The translations under genes were made by a program, and so were the position numbers. From positions 1 through 7,885 of the forward strand of contig JAGGTT010000154.1 of NCBI GenBank assembly GCA_021163565.1: 7,885 nt of DNA. Reading direction: 5' to 3'. The notes beneath the pieces are model-generated. The model was given only the letters and a program-made list of their open reading frames with translations, made no database searches and was not told where the DNA came from. The DNA comes from Candidatus Tharpella sp. Its GTDB lineage: Bacteria > Desulfobacterota > Anaeroferrophillalia > Anaeroferrophillales > Tharpellaceae. This document shows positions 5,900 to 7,885 of the stretch, piece by piece (positions within the stretch are counted from its first letter, which is position 1; each line of letters begins with the position of its first letter).

Positions 5900-6703
5900 C
5901 TACTCCTCGACATCTATCTCCTGCGTGAACCAGCGTTTAATAGTCTTAAAATAGGATAGAAACAGCACCATGATGACAGCTACGACTGCGTATTTGAAGA
6001 TCGCGATATGCTGTTCCAGATAATCAAAAAAACAGGTCCAGATAATGATGGAGGCCAAGGTTCCCGAAAACACCGCGGCAAAATTACGTTTAATGCTGAA
6101 TTTTAAAAAATAAGCGATAATCGACCCGGCTGCGGGGCCGGTAATTGGCAATGGGATCATGACAAAAACAAAAATCCCCAGCCAACCGTAACGAGCCACG
6201 ACATCTTTGTGCTTAAGCGCCTGTTTCTCGGCGTTCTTGGTGGCAATTGTGAGCCATTTACAATTAAGGTAGTTTTTGAAAGAAAAGACAAAGAGTGAGT
6301 AACAGTAACAAACGATAAGAACTTCAAGAAACAGATTATAGAAAATGGTCACCCAGACACTAAAGTTAAAGGCGATACAGAGCCCAATACCAGCCGCCCG
6401 CCCGCCAAAGGTGTGCGCGACAAAGGCCAGCAACAGGGTTTGTCCAGTTTTCATATCTATAGTCAGATAATAGGCAACCAAAGCTATAAAAACCAGAGTA
6501 AGCAACAGGCCCAGCAAAAAAACCCGCCCTTCACCAGTCTGATAAAGAGAGAGACTGGTATCACTTTCAGCGGTAACAACAGTCGCTCCAGAGACATCAG
6601 GCGTGTCACTCATCTTCACAGACTGCGATTCAACCGAATGATCATCGCCCGGCTGCGGCGCTGCTGAGCGCCGCCAAAATTTGATCTTCTGCAAAAACCC
6701 CAT
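5900..6703 (-). CDS. Membrane protein of the small multidrug export family (PF06695-like)
   Basis: A 267-residue integral membrane protein. A hydrophilic N-terminus (1-60, with basic residues at 6-12) is followed by hydrophobic segments at roughly 62-82, 88-112, 116-140, 173-196, 203-225 and 235-252. The segment RYGWLGIFVFVMIPLPITGPAAGSI (171-195) with FSIKRNFAAVF after it resembles the conserved core of the PF06695 'putative small multidrug export' family. Despite the family name, substrate and mechanism are not established. The ATG at 6703-6701 lacks a clear ribosome binding site; an internal Met at residue 31 (MSDTPDV) is a possible alternative start. It sits 92 bases downstream of mtgA and 61 bases upstream of the STAS gene, all on the minus strand. 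Confidence 0.72.
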   Translation of the reverse strand: MGFLQKIKFWRRSAAPQPGDDHSVESQSVKMSDTPDVSGATVVTAESDTSLSLYQTGEGRVFLLGLLLTLVFIALVAYYLTIDMKTGQTLLLAFVAHTFGGRAAGIGLCIAFNFSVWVTIFYNLFLEVLIVCYCYSLFVFSFKNYLNCKWLTIATKNAEKQALKHKDVVARYGWLGIFVFVMIPLPITGPAAGSIIAYFLKFSIKRNFAAVFSGTLASIIIWTCFFDYLEQHIAIFKYAVVAVIMVLFLSYFKTIKRWFTQEIDVEE

Positions 6704-6739
6704 AATCTTTTTTATCAGTAATTATTTAATCTTCAATGA

Positions 6740-6780
6740 AAAACAATATTGACTACAACGGTTACCGGAAAGTTGTCAAG
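6740..6780 (-). terminator. Possible intrinsic terminator after mtgA
   Basis: Read on the minus strand, CTTGACAAC pairs imperfectly with GTTGTAGTCAA around a small CCGGTAACCG inner fold, and the stem is followed by TATTGTTTTT. A bulged stem plus a T-rich run just past the mtgA stop fits a weak rho-independent terminator, which would separate mtgA from the two genes downstream. The stem is imperfect, so confidence is low. Confidence 0.33.
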
Positions 6781-6795
6781 ATTAAAAAAGTCGAC

Positions 6796-7521
6796 TCAAT
6801 TTTTTAACCGGTTTCCAACCAGAGCTACCTTCGGGATCTCTTTGAGAATTCTCTCAACTCGGCGCTTCACCGCAGCACTGGGTTGATCCGGCCGCCAGAG
6901 ATGCGGCCCCGGCAGAACTGCTGCCAGATGGGCCGCCTGTTCCCGATTAAGCTCAAGTGCTCGACAGTGAAAATATCTGATCGAGGCGGCTTCGGCGCCG
7001 ATCAGTCCCGGCCCCCAGTCCACACTGTTCAGATAAAATTCAAGGATTTTCTCTTTACTCCAGATAATTTCCAACAGCAGAGTATAGTATGCTTCCGCCA
7101 GTTTCCGGCCCCAGTTCCGAGCCGGGCAGAGAAACATGGTGCGGGCGGTCTGCATGGTGATGGTGCTGGCTCCGCGCAGATAACCGCCTTCACGCAGAGA
7201 ACGCAGTACCTGACCTAATTCAATAAAATCAAAACCGTGATGGGAGAGGAAACGTTGATCTTCAGAAGCCATTACGGCCCGGCGGAGATCCGGTGAAAAA
7301 CCCGCCAGCGGCACCCATTGACCGGTCTGCGGCCGGGGGCCTCTCATAAGAGTATAATTTATCCAGGAATGGGCGCGGGAGATGGTCAGAGGCGGTTTCA
7401 CGTAACCGAAAACAAAAACCTGAAGCCCGGTTAAAAGAACTATCAATAACAGCAGTAACAGAAAGTAATTGCGCAACTTACTTAGATTTTTACTTTTTTT
7501 ACGCCTTCTTGCCATAGTCAT
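6796..7521 (-). CDS. mtgA: Monofunctional biosynthetic peptidoglycan transglycosylase
   Basis: A 241-residue GT51 glycosyltransferase that polymerises lipid II into glycan strands at the outer face of the inner membrane. It has a basic N-terminus (5-11), one membrane anchor (about 19-40), then the GT51 motifs: AVMASEDQRFLSHHGFD (82-98), with catalytic E87; RGASTITMQTARTMF (116-130); and KILEFYLNSVDWG (158-170), containing the family's second conserved acid E161. GAEAASIRYF (175-184) and AAHLAAVLPGPHLWRP (196-211) complete the domain. No transpeptidase domain follows, which distinguishes it from class A PBPs. Two in-frame ATGs (7521 and 7515) are possible starts, neither with a strong ribosome binding site. 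The gene diverges from the MltD-like gene. Confidence 0.93.
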   Translation of the reverse strand: MTMARRRKKSKNLSKLRNYFLLLLLLIVLLTGLQVFVFGYVKPPLTISRAHSWINYTLMRGPRPQTGQWVPLAGFSPDLRRAVMASEDQRFLSHHGFDFIELGQVLRSLREGGYLRGASTITMQTARTMFLCPARNWGRKLAEAYYTLLLEIIWSKEKILEFYLNSVDWGPGLIGAEAASIRYFHCRALELNREQAAHLAAVLPGPHLWRPDQPSAAVKRRVERILKEIPKVALVGNRLKN

Positions 7522-7590
7522 AGTTACTGGTTTGAGCCACAGTCTCCATAATAAAATCTATCTTAAACTGAATCTGCAACCTCAAATATA

Positions 7591-7634
7591 TACAAGTTGG
7601 TAGTTGACGAATATCCTGAAAGATACTACAAGTT
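7591..7634. repeat. Direct repeat TACAAGTT in the mtgA/lytic transglycosylase divergent spacer
   Basis: TACAAGTT occurs at 7591-7598 and 7627-7634, with start points 36 bases apart, in the 119-base region between two divergent cell-wall genes. The spacing is between three and four helical turns. It may be a regulator-binding pair or coincidence in A/T-rich DNA. Confidence 0.35.
7604..7632 (+). promoter_or_regulatory. Candidate promoter of the MltD-like gene
   Basis: TTGACG (7604-7609, 5/6) is followed after 17 bases by TACAAG (7627-7632, 4/6). The ATG at 7641 would then lie close to the transcription start, implying a leaderless or nearly leaderless mRNA. This agrees with the absence of a clear ribosome binding site, but a later true start codon or a different promoter is also possible. 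Confidence 0.35.
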
Positions 7635-7640
7635 CTCACT

Positions 7641-7885
7641 ATGTACTGTAAAAAAGGATTTAAAATCAAACAGTTTATTATCGGCCTCTGCCTCATCGCA
7701 ACTCCGGCACTGACTGTAGCGGAAAGCACCGTGCCCGGCAAAGCACACCTTCGCGACAACTCTCCTATGCCGATCACCTCCTACCAAATACCGGCGGCCA
7801 TGTCATTCTGCGGTTATCCACTCCCCTTACAGGAACGCCATTGCCGGGAGATGCTTGACCGTGAATTGACTATCGCCATCTACAA
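7641..7885 (+). CDS. Putative lytic transglycosylase (MltD-like), N-terminal part, cut by the window edge
   Basis: An 81-codon frame from ATG 7641 that is still open at the end of the window. Residues 1-11 are basic (MYCKKGFKIKQ), 12-26 are hydrophobic, and a signal peptidase I site is plausible after TVA (A27); no lipobox Cys is seen at a suitable place. After a Pro-rich stretch, IPAAMSFCGYPLPL (50-63) and REMLDRELTIAIY (69-81) resemble the segment that precedes the SLT domain in MltD-type murein lytic transglycosylases ('FCG-x-PL ... DRE'). These periplasmic enzymes cleave glycan strands. The catalytic domain and any LysM repeats would lie beyond the edge, so the assignment rests on a short match from memory and on the neighbouring, divergent mtgA. 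Confidence 0.6.
   Translation, partial: MYCKKGFKIKQFIIGLCLIATPALTVAESTVPGKAHLRDNSPMPITSYQIPAAMSFCGYPLPLQERHCREMLDRELTIAIY

Noticed and set aside
7499..7777. Minus-strand open frame spanning the mtgA/MltD-like spacer
   Set aside because: It overlaps the start of mtgA and opposes the signal-peptide region of the divergent gene; no domain and an implausible composition.
1..7885. CRISPR array, tRNA, rRNA, transposase or prophage genes
   Set aside because: I looked on both strands and saw no regularly spaced repeats beyond the short tandem at 1456-1512, no cloverleaf-like sequence and no mobile-element protein.

Overview
The window looks like a piece of the chromosome of a Gram-negative bacterium, most likely a delta-proteobacterium in the broad sense (Desulfobacterota/Desulfuromonadales-like). 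This is an inference. It rests on a PilU-like type IV pilus retraction ATPase lying between recA and recX, a monofunctional peptidoglycan glycosyltransferase, and what looks like the N-terminus of an MltD-type lytic transglycosylase with a signal peptide. Base composition is moderate. There are no phage genes, transposases, CRISPR arrays, tRNAs or rRNAs in view, so this is mainly core genome.

Left block (1-3255, all on the minus strand): in transcription order pgpA (phosphatidylglycerophosphatase A), recA, a pilT/pilU-family ATPase, and recX, which runs off the left edge. The ATPase stop codon overlaps the recX start (ATGA), so those two are translationally coupled. Between pgpA and recA, where many bacteria carry cinA, there is instead a compact 143-bp palindromic element whose outer end contains the pgpA stop codon. 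The recA-ATPase spacer has a 19-bp tandem repeat containing TTGACA. Both recA and the ATPase have a small CCGG-type hairpin just before the ribosome binding site.

Middle block (3256-5454): about 475 bases of non-coding DNA hold candidate divergent promoters for pgpA (minus) and for a two-gene plus-strand unit. That unit encodes a D-amino-acid-transaminase-like fold-type IV PLP enzyme and a xylose-isomerase-like TIM-barrel protein.

Right block (5560-7885): on the minus strand, in transcription order, are mtgA (glycan-strand polymerase), a PF06695-type membrane protein and a solitary STAS-domain anti-anti-sigma-like protein. Diverging from mtgA on the plus strand is the start of the MltD-like gene, cut by the window edge.

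The themes are DNA repair (recA/recX), envelope phospholipid and peptidoglycan metabolism (pgpA, mtgA, MltD-like, possibly the D-amino acid transaminase) and pilus retraction. I do not see a convincing new multi-gene system. The items most worth a second look are the palindromic element at the pgpA/recA junction, the recA-pilU-recX arrangement and the repeated regulatory-looking sequences around these genes.
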